Under the pieces are notes generated by a model. The model had not been told where the DNA came from. It saw only the letters and a list, made by a program, of their open reading frames with translations, and did no database searches. Positions 37,715 through 47,506 of a DNA stretch of 64,000 nucleotides are shown one piece after another. Positions within the stretch are counted from its first letter, which is position 1, and each line of letters opens with the position of its first letter. Position numbers and translations under genes: made by a program. Source of the DNA: an uncultured Nocardioides sp. (GTDB taxonomy: Bacteria > Actinomycetota > Actinomycetes > Propionibacteriales > Nocardioidaceae); contig NZ_CANKYS010000012.1 in the NCBI RefSeq assembly GCF_947488025.1, forward strand, positions 62,001 through 126,000, given 5' to 3'.

Positions 37715-38950
37715 ATGCCTGCACTTCACCGCCCGACCCTTCGCAGGGTCGCCCACCGCATCGCCGACGAGGACGCCTCGCGCCCGCTCTGGCGCCACCC
37801 GGCGACCATCGCTGCCGCAGCCCTCGCGCTCACGCTGGGCGCCGTCCCACTGCTGCCGGACGGCGGCCACGACGACGATCGCGGCGAGATCGCACCGACC
37901 GCCGAGACGACCGGAACGCCCCGTGCCGCTGGCCGGGGCGAGCTGACGACCGCGATGCGCGCCGAGATCGACCGCGTGCTCGCCGCGGGAGCCGACCTCG
38001 ACCGCGCCGAGGGGCGTACGGCGCTCGCGCGGGCGTCGGTGCGCTGCGCCACCTTCGAGGGCCAGCGCTACTGCCTCGGCTTCGGCTGGACCAACCAGTC
38101 GGAGGAGGCCCTCGCCGCGCGGCTCGAGGCCCGGCCGACGGCAGGCACCACCGAGCGCACCGGCGATCTGGACGCCGACGGGCTGCTGGCCCGCGCCCAG
38201 GGACGTACGTCGACCGCGCGCACCGAGGCCGAGCGCGCCGAGCTGACGATGGCGGCCCGGTCGGTCGGCAAGGTCTGGATGCTGCGCCACGAGATCCAAG
38301 GCGTGCCGCTGCCCGACGGCTTCGCCGAGCGTCACCCCGAGGTCACCTCGGGCGTCGACGCACGCGGCGGCTTCGGGGAGTCCTACCCGGAGCGGTCCAA
38401 GATCCTCAGCAGCAAGGTGGCCCAGGCCCAGAACACCACCTACTGGTGCGGCCCGGCGACGATGCAGGCCATCGGCTGGGGCTCGCAGGGCAAGCGGAAG
38501 AACCAGTCCTACTGGGCCCGCCGGCTCGGCACGACCAGCGCCGGCACCGCGATCACCGACATGGTGCGCGTGGTCAACAACAAGACCGACTACGACGAGG
38601 ACACCTACGCAGGTCCCTACGTCGTGCTCGACATCAGCGACTTCACCTTCAAGCAGTGGTACCGGCTGATGATGCGCCACATCCACGACTACCAGGCGCC
38701 CGTCGTGCTCCACCCCCAGCTGCTCAAGCAGTACTACCCCTACCTCGACGACGACGCGAGCGGTCACTTCCAGGTCGGCCGCGGCTACGACCAGAACCCC
38801 GGTGGCAACCCGCAGCTCGGCTGGTTCGAGCCCTGGGACCAGTCGAGGTTCGACCCCAGCGAGCCGGCGATCGGCCGCGTGCAGTGGCGCAACGCCTACC
38901 GGTCCTTCCGCGCCAACCTCGACCACTTCCAGCACAACGTCGGGGTCTGA
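37715..38950 (+). CDS. membrane-anchored C39-like (papain-fold) protease
   Basis: A 411-aa protein. An N-terminal membrane segment (residues ~28-48) exposes the rest outside. The C-terminal half resembles actinobacterial C39-like peptidases: the catalytic Cys lies in TTYWCGPATMQAIG (~248), the His in SGHFQVGRGYD (~350) and an Asn/Gly turn follows (QNPGGNP). The middle part (residues ~60-200) is not recognised. Likely extracellular; processing of a secreted peptide or a cell-wall role are both possible. One nucleotide separates its TGA from the GTG of the next gene, a lipoprotein, so they probably form an operon. Confidence 0.75.
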   Translation: MPALHRPTLRRVAHRIADEDASRPLWRHPATIAAAALALTLGAVPLLPDGGHDDDRGEIAPTAETTGTPRAAGRGELTTAMRAEIDRVLAAGADLDRAEGRTALARASVRCATFEGQRYCLGFGWTNQSEEALAARLEARPTAGTTERTGDLDADGLLARAQGRTSTARTEAERAELTMAARSVGKVWMLRHEIQGVPLPDGFAERHPEVTSGVDARGGFGESYPERSKILSSKVAQAQNTTYWCGPATMQAIGWGSQGKRKNQSYWARRLGTTSAGTAITDMVRVVNNKTDYDEDTYAGPYVVLDISDFTFKQWYRLMMRHIHDYQAPVVLHPQLLKQYYPYLDDDASGHFQVGRGYDQNPGGNPQLGWFEPWDQSRFDPSEPAIGRVQWRNAYRSFRANLDHFQHNVGV

Positions 38951-38951
38951 C

Positions 38952-40043
38952 GTGCGAGGACGTACGACGACCGCGCTGGCGCTGCTGGTCGCGCTGACCG
39001 GCTGCGGTGGAACCGACGAGCCCACACCCGGCCCCGACCCGACGTCGAGCGAGTCCGCGGACCCGGCCGCTCCGACCGGTGGCCCCGTCGACGACCCGGT
39101 CGTCGTGGAGCCGGAGACCGCGCTGCTCGACTGGCAGGACACCGGCGTCCTGCCCGACACGCGCTACGTCAAGGGACCGGAGTGGGAGGCCCTCGGCGAC
39201 GCGGGCGACACGCGGGTCGAGCTCGCCCGCGACGGCGATGCGGCGACGGTCCGTGCCGGCGGCGGACGCACGATCTCCGAGGTCCTGATGAGCGAGGACT
39301 GGGCCGTGGTGGTCAAGCAGGACAAGACGGAGACCGCGCCGAGCGAGGTCGCGGTCGTCGACCTCGCGACCGGCGACACCGGCACGGTCGCCACGCCGCC
39401 GGCGGCGAGCGGTGGCTCCTGGGCCCTCACCGGCGGCGACCTCTACTACCCGACGTACGGCGACGGCGGGGCGTACTGCCTGGCCACCGCCGCGCTGGCC
39501 GACAGCAACGGCGAGGACGGCTGGTGCGCCCCGGAGCGCAGCGGCTTCTCCGGCCTCACCGCCAGCGAGCACGGCATCGGGATCATGACCTTCGACGACG
39601 CCCGCCCGGTGGCCTGCCGCACCGCCAACCTCCTCGACGGCAGCGGGGTGCCCCAGCCCGTCGAGGGACCGGAGGACTGCAGCGCCTGGGACGTCGCCGC
39701 GACCGCGGACGGGGTCGTGTGGTCCGAGGTGCCGAAGCCGCGACGCCAGGAGGAGGCCCGCTTCCACGCGTCGGCCGACGACGGCTACTTCGACCTCGGC
39801 CCGGGCACGACCGGCACCGCGGTCCCCTGCGGCGACTCGATCTTCTTCGCGAGCGACCCGCAGGGCCCCGACGAGCCGGCCCGGCTGATGCGCTGGACCC
39901 CGGACCGCGCGCTGCAGGTCGCCTACGAGTCGCCGTCGACGGGCAACGCGTTCCTCGGTGAGCCGGTCTGCGGCGGCGGCGTGCTCACCCTGACGTCGTA
40001 CGGCGAGCAGGGTGACGAGCACGTCTGGGCTAACGTCGGCTGA
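38952..40043 (+). CDS. hypothetical lipoprotein
   Basis: A 363-aa exported lipoprotein starting at GTG 38952, with signal peptide and lipobox LTGC (Cys ~17), then a Thr/Pro/Ser-rich linker to ~55. The rest shows repeated short blades (WAVVVKQDKTETAPSEVAVV, DLYYPTYGDGG, GVVWSEVPKP, SIFFASDPQG) suggesting a beta-propeller. Related in style to the propeller protein at 51.6 kb. Partner of the C39-like protease gene with 1-nt spacing. Function not assigned. Confidence 0.75.
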   Translation: MRGRTTTALALLVALTGCGGTDEPTPGPDPTSSESADPAAPTGGPVDDPVVVEPETALLDWQDTGVLPDTRYVKGPEWEALGDAGDTRVELARDGDAATVRAGGGRTISEVLMSEDWAVVVKQDKTETAPSEVAVVDLATGDTGTVATPPAASGGSWALTGGDLYYPTYGDGGAYCLATAALADSNGEDGWCAPERSGFSGLTASEHGIGIMTFDDARPVACRTANLLDGSGVPQPVEGPEDCSAWDVAATADGVVWSEVPKPRRQEEARFHASADDGYFDLGPGTTGTAVPCGDSIFFASDPQGPDEPARLMRWTPDRALQVAYESPSTGNAFLGEPVCGGGVLTLTSYGEQGDEHVWANVG

Positions 40044-40044
40044 C

Positions 40045-40677
40045 GTGAGCTTCACCGGATTCCCCGTCGCTGCGCTCGACTTCTACGACGACCTCGAGAT
40101 GGACAACACCAAGTCGTTCTGGGAGTCCCACAAGCACGTCTGGAAGGAGTCCGTCGAGACGCCGATGAAGGCGCTGATGGCGGCGCTGGAGCCGGAGTTC
40201 GGACCGGCCAAGGTGTTCCGGCCCTATCGCGACGTGCGCTTCGCGAAGGACAAGACGCCCTACAAGACGCACCAGGGCGCGTTCGTCGCGGCCGGTCCGC
40301 GGACGGGGTGGTACTTCGAGATCTCGCCCCGCGGCACCCGGGTCGGCGCCGGCTTCTACGACGCCGACGGCCCCACCCTGGCGGCGATCCGCGAGGCGAT
40401 GGCCGACGAGAAGACGGGCAAGGCGCTCGACCGGCTCCTGCGCAAGCTCGAGAAGGACGGCTTCGAGGTCGGCGGCGAGCAGCTGAAGACCTCACCCCGC
40501 GGCTACGACGCCGACCACCCGCGCATCCACCTGCTGCGGCGCAAGCAGCTCTTCGTCGGCCGGTCCTACGGCTTCGGGGCCGACGCGATCGACGCCGGTC
40601 TGGTCGACCGGGTGCGCGAGGACTGGCGGTCGCTGCGGCCGCTCGTCAGCTGGCTGCGCGCGGTCCCGGTCGGCTGA
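40045..40677 (+). CDS. DUF2461 domain protein
   Basis: A 210-aa cytoplasmic protein that matches DUF2461 (TIGR02453): FYDDLEMDNTKSFWESHKHV at the N-terminus, FRPYRDVRFAKDKTPYKTHQ in the middle (~65-85) and GWYFEISPRG. The family is conserved but has no proven activity. I chose GTG 40045, two nt after the preceding stop; a longer start at 40012 would overlap the lipoprotein gene. Confidence 0.9.
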   Translation: MSFTGFPVAALDFYDDLEMDNTKSFWESHKHVWKESVETPMKALMAALEPEFGPAKVFRPYRDVRFAKDKTPYKTHQGAFVAAGPRTGWYFEISPRGTRVGAGFYDADGPTLAAIREAMADEKTGKALDRLLRKLEKDGFEVGGEQLKTSPRGYDADHPRIHLLRRKQLFVGRSYGFGADAIDAGLVDRVREDWRSLRPLVSWLRAVPVG

Positions 40678-40682
40678 CGCCC

Positions 40683-41357
40683 ATGATCGTCACCTTCGAC
40701 CTCTTCAGCGCCCTGACCGACACCCGCACCGGCGCCTCGCGAACCTTCGCCGCGATCGCGGCCGAGCGCGGTTGGGACCTCTCCGGCGAGACGGCCTACG
40801 ACACCTGGGACGGCCACAACAAGGTGCTCCAGCGCGAGGCGCGCCCGCCGACCGGCTTCCGCGAGGTCTCGCGCACGGCCCTCGAGGCGGCGTACGCCGA
40901 CCTGGGGCTCGACCCCGCGCTCGCGCCGAGCGACCTCGCCCGGCTGCACGAGACGATCCCCGACTGGCCGCTGTGGCGCGACGTCGCGGCCGGGGTGGCC
41001 GCGGTGGCCGGCCTGGACCGGGTCACCGGGGTCGGGCTGCTCTCCAACGTCGACGACGACCTCGCCCGACTCACCCGTGCGCACGCGCTGGTCGACCCCG
41101 ACCTCGTGCTCAGCTCCCAGCGGCTCGGCGCCTTCAAGCCCAGTGCGGAGATCTACACGCGAGCGGTCGACGCCGTCGCGCCCGCGCGCCTGGTCCACGT
41201 GGCAGCCTCGGCGAGGGACGTACGAGGTGCGCTCGAGGCCGGCATCACCGCCGTCCGGCTCGCCCGGCCCGGGCACGTCGTGGACCCGACCGGTCCGCGG
41301 CCCCCGCACGAGGTGCGGGACGCCACAGAGCTGGCCGCCGTGGTCGACGGGCTCTGA
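40683..41357 (+). CDS. HAD-family hydrolase (haloacid dehalogenase-like)
   Basis: A 224-aa HAD superfamily member. Motif I is VTFDLFSALTD (nucleophile Asp ~5), motif II the Ser in GLLSNVD (~120), motif III the Lys in LGAFKPS (~150), and motif IV is reduced to AASARDV (Asp ~178). The loop after motif I and helical cap fit type II haloacid dehalogenase-like proteins, which hydrolyse 2-haloacids or phosphates. Only 5 nt follow the DUF2461 stop, so it is likely co-transcribed with that gene. Confidence 0.85.
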   Translation: MIVTFDLFSALTDTRTGASRTFAAIAAERGWDLSGETAYDTWDGHNKVLQREARPPTGFREVSRTALEAAYADLGLDPALAPSDLARLHETIPDWPLWRDVAAGVAAVAGLDRVTGVGLLSNVDDDLARLTRAHALVDPDLVLSSQRLGAFKPSAEIYTRAVDAVAPARLVHVAASARDVRGALEAGITAVRLARPGHVVDPTGPRPPHEVRDATELAAVVDGL

Positions 41358-41464
41358 GGACGATCGTCGGGTTGGACACGCGGGGTCCCCCCCGACCTGC
41401 GGAGTTCGGCCTCGCGCGGCGCCGTGTTCACGCAGCGTTCGGCCGCGCGGACGAGGCTCGCGCC

Positions 41465-42001
41465 ATGGCGAAGAGAGTGTTCATCCTGCACCTCGGCCCC
41501 CTCCCGGTGGACACGGGCTCGATGGCCGAGGCGCTCGAGGTCGGCGGCGTGCAGGTCCCCGACGCGGGCGCCGACGTCCTCGCGCACGCCGAGGTCGAGA
41601 TCCTGCGCTCGCACAAGGCGGCCGGCCTCCGACGCAAGGAGGTCGAGGGCTCCTGGGCACGGGTGTGCCGGCGGGCCCGCAAGACCGGGACGGACTGCTT
41701 CGTGAGCATGCCCGGGTGGTCCGCCGCGACGCCGGAGCAGGCCGCGCTGGCGCTCGACGGCCTCACCGCGGACTTCCGGGTCGTGCTCGTGGCGACGAGC
41801 GGCTTCGGCGAGCCGCCGCGGAGCTGGATGTCGCTGGTGAACGAGAACCGCTCCCACGTCCTGCCCGCCCACCTCAGCGACGAGCAGCTCGCCGCGCAGG
41901 TGGCGCGGATCGCCCTCATGGAGGAGGAGGCCCGCCTCGACCGCCGCCTCGCCAAGGTGGCGCGACGACGCAGGCTGCTCGACCGCAGGCCGGCCGCCTG
42001 A
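41465..42001 (+). CDS. hypothetical protein, weakly sulfotransferase-like
   Basis: A 178-aa protein with no confident family. The beginning MAKRVFILHLGPLPVDTGSM has the beta-strand-then-loop pattern of actinobacterial sulfotransferase-like proteins (FLHvGapKTGTT), but the PAPS-binding Lys-Thr-Gly-Thr loop is replaced, and the protein is too short for that fold. A basic C-terminal helix (RLDRRLAKVARRRRLLDRR) may bind nucleic acid or membrane. Monocistronic; ends 9 bp from the convergent Rrf2 gene. Confidence 0.55.
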   Translation: MAKRVFILHLGPLPVDTGSMAEALEVGGVQVPDAGADVLAHAEVEILRSHKAAGLRRKEVEGSWARVCRRARKTGTDCFVSMPGWSAATPEQAALALDGLTADFRVVLVATSGFGEPPRSWMSLVNENRSHVLPAHLSDEQLAAQVARIALMEEEARLDRRLAKVARRRRLLDRRPAA

Positions 42002-42010
42002 AGCAGTCCG

Positions 42011-42469
42011 TCAGTGCGGCTGCCAGGCGTCGTCGTCCTCGGTGAGGGCCGCGACCGCCGGCGGGAGCGTGCCGTCGGCGAGCTGCTGGATGGTGACCTG
42101 CTCGAAGACGTTGCGCAGCGAGTGCCGCGCCGCGATCCACACGTGCTGCAGCACCTGCGCGCTCTCGTCGTACTCGACCGCCTCGGGACGCAGGCCGTAG
42201 ACCGACACGAGCGGGCCGTCGACCGCACGGATCACGTCGGCGACGGTCACCGACTCGGGCTTGCGCGCGAAGCGCCACCCACCGGACTGGCCGCGCTGCG
42301 ACACCACGATGTCGGCGCGCCGCAGGTCGGCCAGGATGGCCTGGAGGAAGCCGTGCGGGATGGACTGCGCCTTGCCGAGCTGCTCGGCGCTCACCGCGGT
42401 CCCGTCAGCGCGCACCGCGATCTCGATCAGGGCCCGGAGGGCGTAGTCGGCCTTGGCGGAGACGCGCAT
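42011..42469 (-). CDS. Rrf2-family regulator without cysteines
   Basis: A 152-aa Rrf2-type regulator: MRVSAKADYALRALIEIA, then AEQLGKAQSIPHGFLQAILA as the winged-helix recognition region and GGWRFARKPESVTVADVIRA. It has no cysteine at all, so it cannot carry the Fe-S cluster of IscR/NsrR and resembles CymR-type regulators, which control sulfur metabolism by protein or metabolite interaction. It lies downstream of a TauE/SafE sulfur-anion permease gene on the same strand. A GACATA-containing motif just upstream of its start is also present at the TauE promoter. Confidence 0.88.
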   Translation of the reverse strand: MRVSAKADYALRALIEIAVRADGTAVSAEQLGKAQSIPHGFLQAILADLRRADIVVSQRGQSGGWRFARKPESVTVADVIRAVDGPLVSVYGLRPEAVEYDESAQVLQHVWIAARHSLRNVFEQVTIQQLADGTLPPAVAALTEDDDAWQPH

Positions 42470-42480
42470 ATGGCCAGTTT

Positions 42481-42492
42481 GTCAGATATGTC
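42481..42492 (-). promoter_or_regulatory. putative Rrf2 site upstream of its own gene
   Basis: GACATATCTGAC on the minus strand, 12 bp before the Rrf2 start. It shares GACATAYCT with the TauE promoter region (43542-43566, as GACATACCT). A single weak dyad, so tentative. Confidence 0.4.
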
Positions 42493-42584
42493 GGCCGAGA
42501 CACTGTTCTTGGTCGCCCCGGCCACCGGCACGCGCGTACGCCGCTCCCGCGGGGCAGGAACGGCGTACGTCGTCGAGCTCTGCG

Positions 42585-43487
42585 TCAGGCCGTCGCGGTC
42601 TCGAGCTCCGGCTCGTCGACCCGGGCGGCGCGGGACAGGCGCTCCTGCTTGACGGCCCACACGATGGCCGAGATCCACAGCACGAAGACGACCGCGGCGG
42701 TGACGGCGACGCCGACACCGGGGACGCCGACCGCCTCGAGCAGCGTCTTGGAGTTGGTCAGGATGATCAGGCCGCCGGCGGCGGTGCCGAGCACACGGGC
42801 GGCGAGGTGCTTGACCAGCCAGGCGGCGATCGGCGCCGCGATCACGCCGCCGGCGAGCAGCGCGCCGGCGTAGCCCCAGTTGATCCCGGCAGACCCGAGG
42901 CCGAGGAGGAAGCCGAGCGAGGCGCCGACGGCCACGACGAACTCCGAGGTGTCGATGGAGCCGACGACCTTGCGCGGCTCGAGGCGGCCGCTGGAGAGCA
43001 GCGACGTGGTGCCGACCGGGCCCCATCCGCCGCCGCCGACGGCGTCGAGCGTGCCGGCGACGAGGCCCATGGGGGCGAGGAAGGCCACGGACGGGCGCCC
43101 CTTGAAGGCCGGGCGGGCACCACCGAGGCGCAGGAAACGGTAGACGACGTAGAAGCCGAGGCTCAGCAGGATGATCGCCACGACCGGCTTGGCGACCGCG
43201 GCGTCCATGTTGGAGAGCAGGGTGGCGCCGAGGAACGCCCCGATGAAGCCCGGCACCGCCAGGATCGAGACGGTGCGCCAGTCGACGTTCCCGAACTTGT
43301 GGTGCGAGGCGCCGGACACGAGCGAGGTGCCGAGCTCGGAGAAGTGGACCGCGGCCGACGCGGCGGCGGGCGCGACACCGGCCGCCAGCAGCAGGGTCGA
43401 GGAGGTCACGCCGTAGGCCATGCCCAGGGAACCGTCGATGAGCTGGGCGATGAGGCCCACGACACCGAGAACGAGGAGCTTGCGCAT
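42585..43487 (-). CDS. TauE/SafE family sulfur-anion exporter or importer
   Basis: A 300-aa membrane protein with about eight helices in two homologous halves: GVVGLIAQLIDGSLGMAYGV near the N-terminus and LVAGTLDAVGGGGWGPVGTT in the middle, the typical TauE/SafE repeats. Family members move sulfite, sulfoacetate or related organosulfonates. The start ATG at 43487 is chosen over an ATG at 43583 because it begins at the first membrane helix. The promoter at 43555-43583 overlaps an inverted repeat, and an Rrf2 gene follows after ~115 bp containing a small hairpin (TACGCCG / CGGCGTA). Confidence 0.9.
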   Translation of the reverse strand: MRKLLVLGVVGLIAQLIDGSLGMAYGVTSSTLLLAAGVAPAAASAAVHFSELGTSLVSGASHHKFGNVDWRTVSILAVPGFIGAFLGATLLSNMDAAVAKPVVAIILLSLGFYVVYRFLRLGGARPAFKGRPSVAFLAPMGLVAGTLDAVGGGGWGPVGTTSLLSSGRLEPRKVVGSIDTSEFVVAVGASLGFLLGLGSAGINWGYAGALLAGGVIAAPIAAWLVKHLAARVLGTAAGGLIILTNSKTLLEAVGVPGVGVAVTAAVVFVLWISAIVWAVKQERLSRAARVDEPELETATA

Positions 43488-43541
43488 GTTGCGAGGGTCC
43501 TTCCGGGACTGGTCGGCACGTCCGAAGTCGTGCGACTGAGG

Positions 43542-43583
43542 TATGTCAGGTGAAAGACTAGACATACATGGAGTGATAGACAA
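43542..43583 (-). promoter_or_regulatory. TauE/SafE promoter with overlapping operator
   Basis: On the minus strand, TTGTCT (43583-43578) and TAGTCT (43560-43555) are separated by 17 bp, a good -35/-10 pair. The inverted repeat TATGTC...GACATA at 43542-43547 and 43561-43566 straddles the -10, placing a repressor such as the neighbouring Rrf2 protein over it. Confidence 0.6.
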
Positions 43584-43682
43584 AGCCGACTATGTGTTCG
43601 GCGTGTCCCTCCCTGCTCCGGACCCGGTTTCTGGCGTTCGTGTTGCGCCGAGGCCGATCGCGAGGCATCCTTTAGTTACCGG

Positions 43683-43698
43683 TGAGTAGAACTACTCA
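43683..43698. promoter_or_regulatory. palindromic operator upstream of fadE5
   Basis: TGAGTAG-AA-CTACTCA is a perfect 7-bp dyad 51 bp before the fadE5 start, in a locally AT-richer stretch. Its size suits a TetR-type fatty-acid regulator; no such gene is adjacent. Confidence 0.5.
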
Positions 43699-43748
43699 GT
43701 AGCGCTCGCCCCCGAGACCGCAGACCCGCACAGGAACAGGTGGAAGCT

Positions 43749-45623
43749 GTGAGCCACTACAAGACCAACCTCCGCGACATCGAGTTCAACCTCTTCGAGG
43801 TGCTCGGCCGGGACGCCGTGCTCGGCACCGGACCGTTCGGCGAGGTCGACGGCGAGAGCGCGCGCGAGATCCTCCGCGAGGTCGAGCGCCTCTCCCGCGA
43901 GGACCTGGCCGCGTCCTACGAGGACAGCGACCGCAACCCGCCCGTCTTCGACCCGGCCACCCACACCGCTCCCGTGCCGGAGTCGTTCAAGGCCAGCTAC
44001 CAGGCCTGGATGGACGCCGAGTTCTGGCGCCTGCAGGTCTTCGAGGAGATGGGCGGCACCCCCGCCCCGTCGTCGCTGATCTGGGCGATCGGCGAGATGG
44101 TGCTCGGCGCCAACGCCCCGGTGTGGATGTACGCCGCCGGCCCGGCGTTCGCCAACGTCGTGCACCGCAACGGCAACGACCGCGACAAGGCCGTCGCCCA
44201 GCACATGGTCGACCGCCAGTGGGGCTGCACCATGGTGCTCACCGAGCCCGACGCCGGCTCCGACGTGGGCGCCGGCCGCGCCAAGGCCGTCCCCAACGAG
44301 GACGGCTCGTGGAACATCACGGGCGTCAAGCGCTTCATCACCAGCGCCACCCACGACATGAGCGAGAACATCATGCACCTCGTCCTCGCGCGCCCCGAGG
44401 GCGTCGAGGGCGTCGGCGGCCCGGGCACGAAGGGCCTCTCGCTCTTCTGGATGCCCGAGCACCACTTCGACCCCGAGACCGGCGAGCTCACCGGTGAGCG
44501 CAACGGCGTCTACGTCACCAACGTCGAGCACAAGATGGGCATCAAGGTGTCCAACACCTGCGAGGTCACCTTCGGCGACCCGCAGGTCGGAGGCGGCGAG
44601 CCCGCCAAGGGCTGGCTGCTCGGCGAGGTCCACGACGGCATCGCCCAGATGTTCCAGGTCATCGAGAACGCCCGGATGATGGTCGGCACCAAGGCCATCG
44701 CCACGCTCTCCGCCGGCTACCTCAACGCCCTCGACTACGCCAAGGAGCGCGTCCAGGGCGCCGACCTCACCCAGGCCGCCGACAAGACCGCGCCGCGCGT
44801 CACGATCACCCACCACCCCGACGTACGCCGCTCGCTGATGACGCAGAAGTCGTTCGCCGAGGCGATGCGCGCGCTGGTGCTCTACACCGCCACGTGGCAG
44901 GACCAGGTGATGATCGCCGAGCACGAGGGCACCGCCGACTCCGACGAGGCCCGCCTCGCCGCGGCGGTCAACGACCTGCTGCTCCCGATCGTCAAGGGCT
45001 ACGGCTCCGAGCGCTCGTGGGTGCTTCTGGGCACCGAGTCGCTGCAGACCTTCGGCGGCTCCGGCTTCCTGCAGGAGTACCCGATCGAGCAGTACGTCCG
45101 CGACGCCAAGATCGACACCCTCTACGAGGGCACCACCGCGATCCAGGGCCAGGACTTCTTCTTCCGCAAGATCGTCAAGGACCAGGGCCGCGCGCTGGGT
45201 CACCTGGCGAAGGAGATCGAGGGCTTCATCGCCTCCGAGGCCGGCAACGGTCGCCTCAAGAACGAGCGCGCCCTGCTCGCCACCGCCCTCGAGGACGCCA
45301 ACGCCGTCGTCGGCCACATGATCAACGACCTCATGTCGTCGGCCGAGGAGCTGCGCAACATCTACAAGGTGGGCCTCAACACCTCCCGCCTGCTGATGGT
45401 GCTCGGCGACGTCGTGTGCGCCTGGCTGCTGCTCCGGCAGGCCGACGTCGCGCTGGAGAAGCTGGCCGGCGACGTCTCGGCCAAGGACAAGGCGTTCTAC
45501 GAGGGCAAGGTCGCCGCCGCCCAGTTCTTCGCCCAGACCAACCTGCCGAAGATCAGCGCCGAGCGCGCCATCGCCGAGGCCACCACCCTCGAGCTGATGG
45601 ATCTCGACGAGGCGTCCTTCTGA
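43749..45623 (+). CDS. fadE5: acyl-CoA dehydrogenase, FadE5-type
   Basis: A 624-aa enzyme closely resembling mycobacterial FadE5 from MSHYKTNLRDIEFNLFEV to the C-terminal helical extension. It oxidises acyl-CoA to trans-2-enoyl-CoA with FAD in beta-oxidation. FAD/substrate region: WGCTMVLTEPDAGSDVGAG; the catalytic Glu lies in IDTLYEGTTAIQ (~462). The FAD-contact FGGSGFLQEYPIEQYVRD precedes it. GTG 43749 is chosen because it gives the family N-terminus, although the frame is open to a GTG at 43740. Electrons go to ETF, whose proposed membrane acceptor EtfD is encoded at 23.9 kb. A dyad operator lies upstream and a strong nested palindrome downstream. Confidence 0.92.
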   Translation: MSHYKTNLRDIEFNLFEVLGRDAVLGTGPFGEVDGESAREILREVERLSREDLAASYEDSDRNPPVFDPATHTAPVPESFKASYQAWMDAEFWRLQVFEEMGGTPAPSSLIWAIGEMVLGANAPVWMYAAGPAFANVVHRNGNDRDKAVAQHMVDRQWGCTMVLTEPDAGSDVGAGRAKAVPNEDGSWNITGVKRFITSATHDMSENIMHLVLARPEGVEGVGGPGTKGLSLFWMPEHHFDPETGELTGERNGVYVTNVEHKMGIKVSNTCEVTFGDPQVGGGEPAKGWLLGEVHDGIAQMFQVIENARMMVGTKAIATLSAGYLNALDYAKERVQGADLTQAADKTAPRVTITHHPDVRRSLMTQKSFAEAMRALVLYTATWQDQVMIAEHEGTADSDEARLAAAVNDLLLPIVKGYGSERSWVLLGTESLQTFGGSGFLQEYPIEQYVRDAKIDTLYEGTTAIQGQDFFFRKIVKDQGRALGHLAKEIEGFIASEAGNGRLKNERALLATALEDANAVVGHMINDLMSSAEELRNIYKVGLNTSRLLMVLGDVVCAWLLLRQADVALEKLAGDVSAKDKAFYEGKVAAAQFFAQTNLPKISAERAIAEATTLELMDLDEASF

Positions 45624-45646
45624 CGTTCGTCCCCACGTCCGCCGAA

Positions 45647-45724
45647 CGCTGTAACGCCGGGTTGATGCAACTACCCACCCAGATGCATCAGGGTGGGTAG
45701 AGCACCTAACCCGGCGTTACAGCG
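45647..45724. terminator. nested palindrome after fadE5
   Basis: Outer arms CGCTGTAACGCCGGGTT (45647-45663) and its exact complement (45708-45724); inner arms CTACCCACCC (45671-45680) and GGGTGGGTAG (45691-45700). It begins 24 bp after the fadE5 stop. It may be a terminator or a longer REP-like element; no second copy is seen in the window. Confidence 0.75.
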
Positions 45725-45827
45725 TGTGGGAGCCCGCGGCTCGAGGTCATTTCGGATGACAGGTGTCACGGGCAGGTCGTGACACTTCGGCGAGGGACGC
45801 GAGGCCGTACGCCGACAGGCTGGGCGC

Positions 45828-46693
<866 letters not shown>

Positions 46694-46697
<4 letters not shown>

Positions 46698-47506
46698 GCA
46701 CCGAGATGATCACCGAGACCCTCACCGACCCGCGTGCCGCGGACGGCGTACGCGCCACGCCTCGACCGGAGATGCTCGCCTATGCGCGCCTCGACCTGCG
46801 TCGCCAGCTGCGCGACCGCATCGGGATGTTCTTCGTCGTGGGCCTGCCGACCTTCATGTACCTCGTCTTCGGCATCGGCTCCGACGACCCGGTCGGCAGC
46901 GGCAACGTCGCGATGTACGTGATGATCTCGATGGCCGCCTACGGCGCCGTCACCGCGACCACCAGCGTCGCCGGGAGCGCCGCGACCGAGCAGGTGATGG
47001 GCTGGGGTCGCCAGCTCGGCCTGACGCCCATGCGCCCGGTCGCGTTCGTGGCGGCCAAGGCGGCCGTCGCCATGGCCGTCGCCGCCGTCCCGGTGATCGC
47101 CATCTTCGCCATCGGCGCCGCCACCGGCGCGAGGGGCCACTGGTCGGACTGGGTGCTGTCCGGCGCCCTGGTGTGGCTCGGCTCCGCCATGTTCGCGGTC
47201 TACGGGCTCGCGATCTGTCTGGTCGTCCGCGGCAGCAACGCAGCCGGCATCGCCTCGGGGATGATCGTGGTGCTCGCCTTCCTGGGCAACGTCTTCACAC
47301 CGATGAGCGGCTTCATGCTCGACCTCGGCCGGTTCACGCCCCTCTACGGGTACGTCGCCCTGGCCCGCTTCCCGCTCACCGACGGGTGGCTGCCGGTGGC
47401 GGGCCGCGACCCGCTGTGGCTGCCGGTCGCTAACGTGCTCGCGTGGACGGTGATCTTCGGGCTGGTGGCCCTGTGGGGCGTACGCCGGAGTCGGGCGCGC
47501 ACGTGA
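46694..47506 (+). CDS. ABC-2 type exporter, permease
   Basis: A 270-aa ABC-2 permease with six predicted helices (e.g. MFFVVGLPTFMYLVFGIG, AIFAIGAATGA, SGMIVVLAFLGNVFTPMSGF). It forms the channel for the ATPase encoded upstream. Cargo unknown: membrane-active compounds or lipids are typical when a DesK-type kinase is encoded in the same operon. Overlaps the kinase start (GTGA). Confidence 0.92.
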
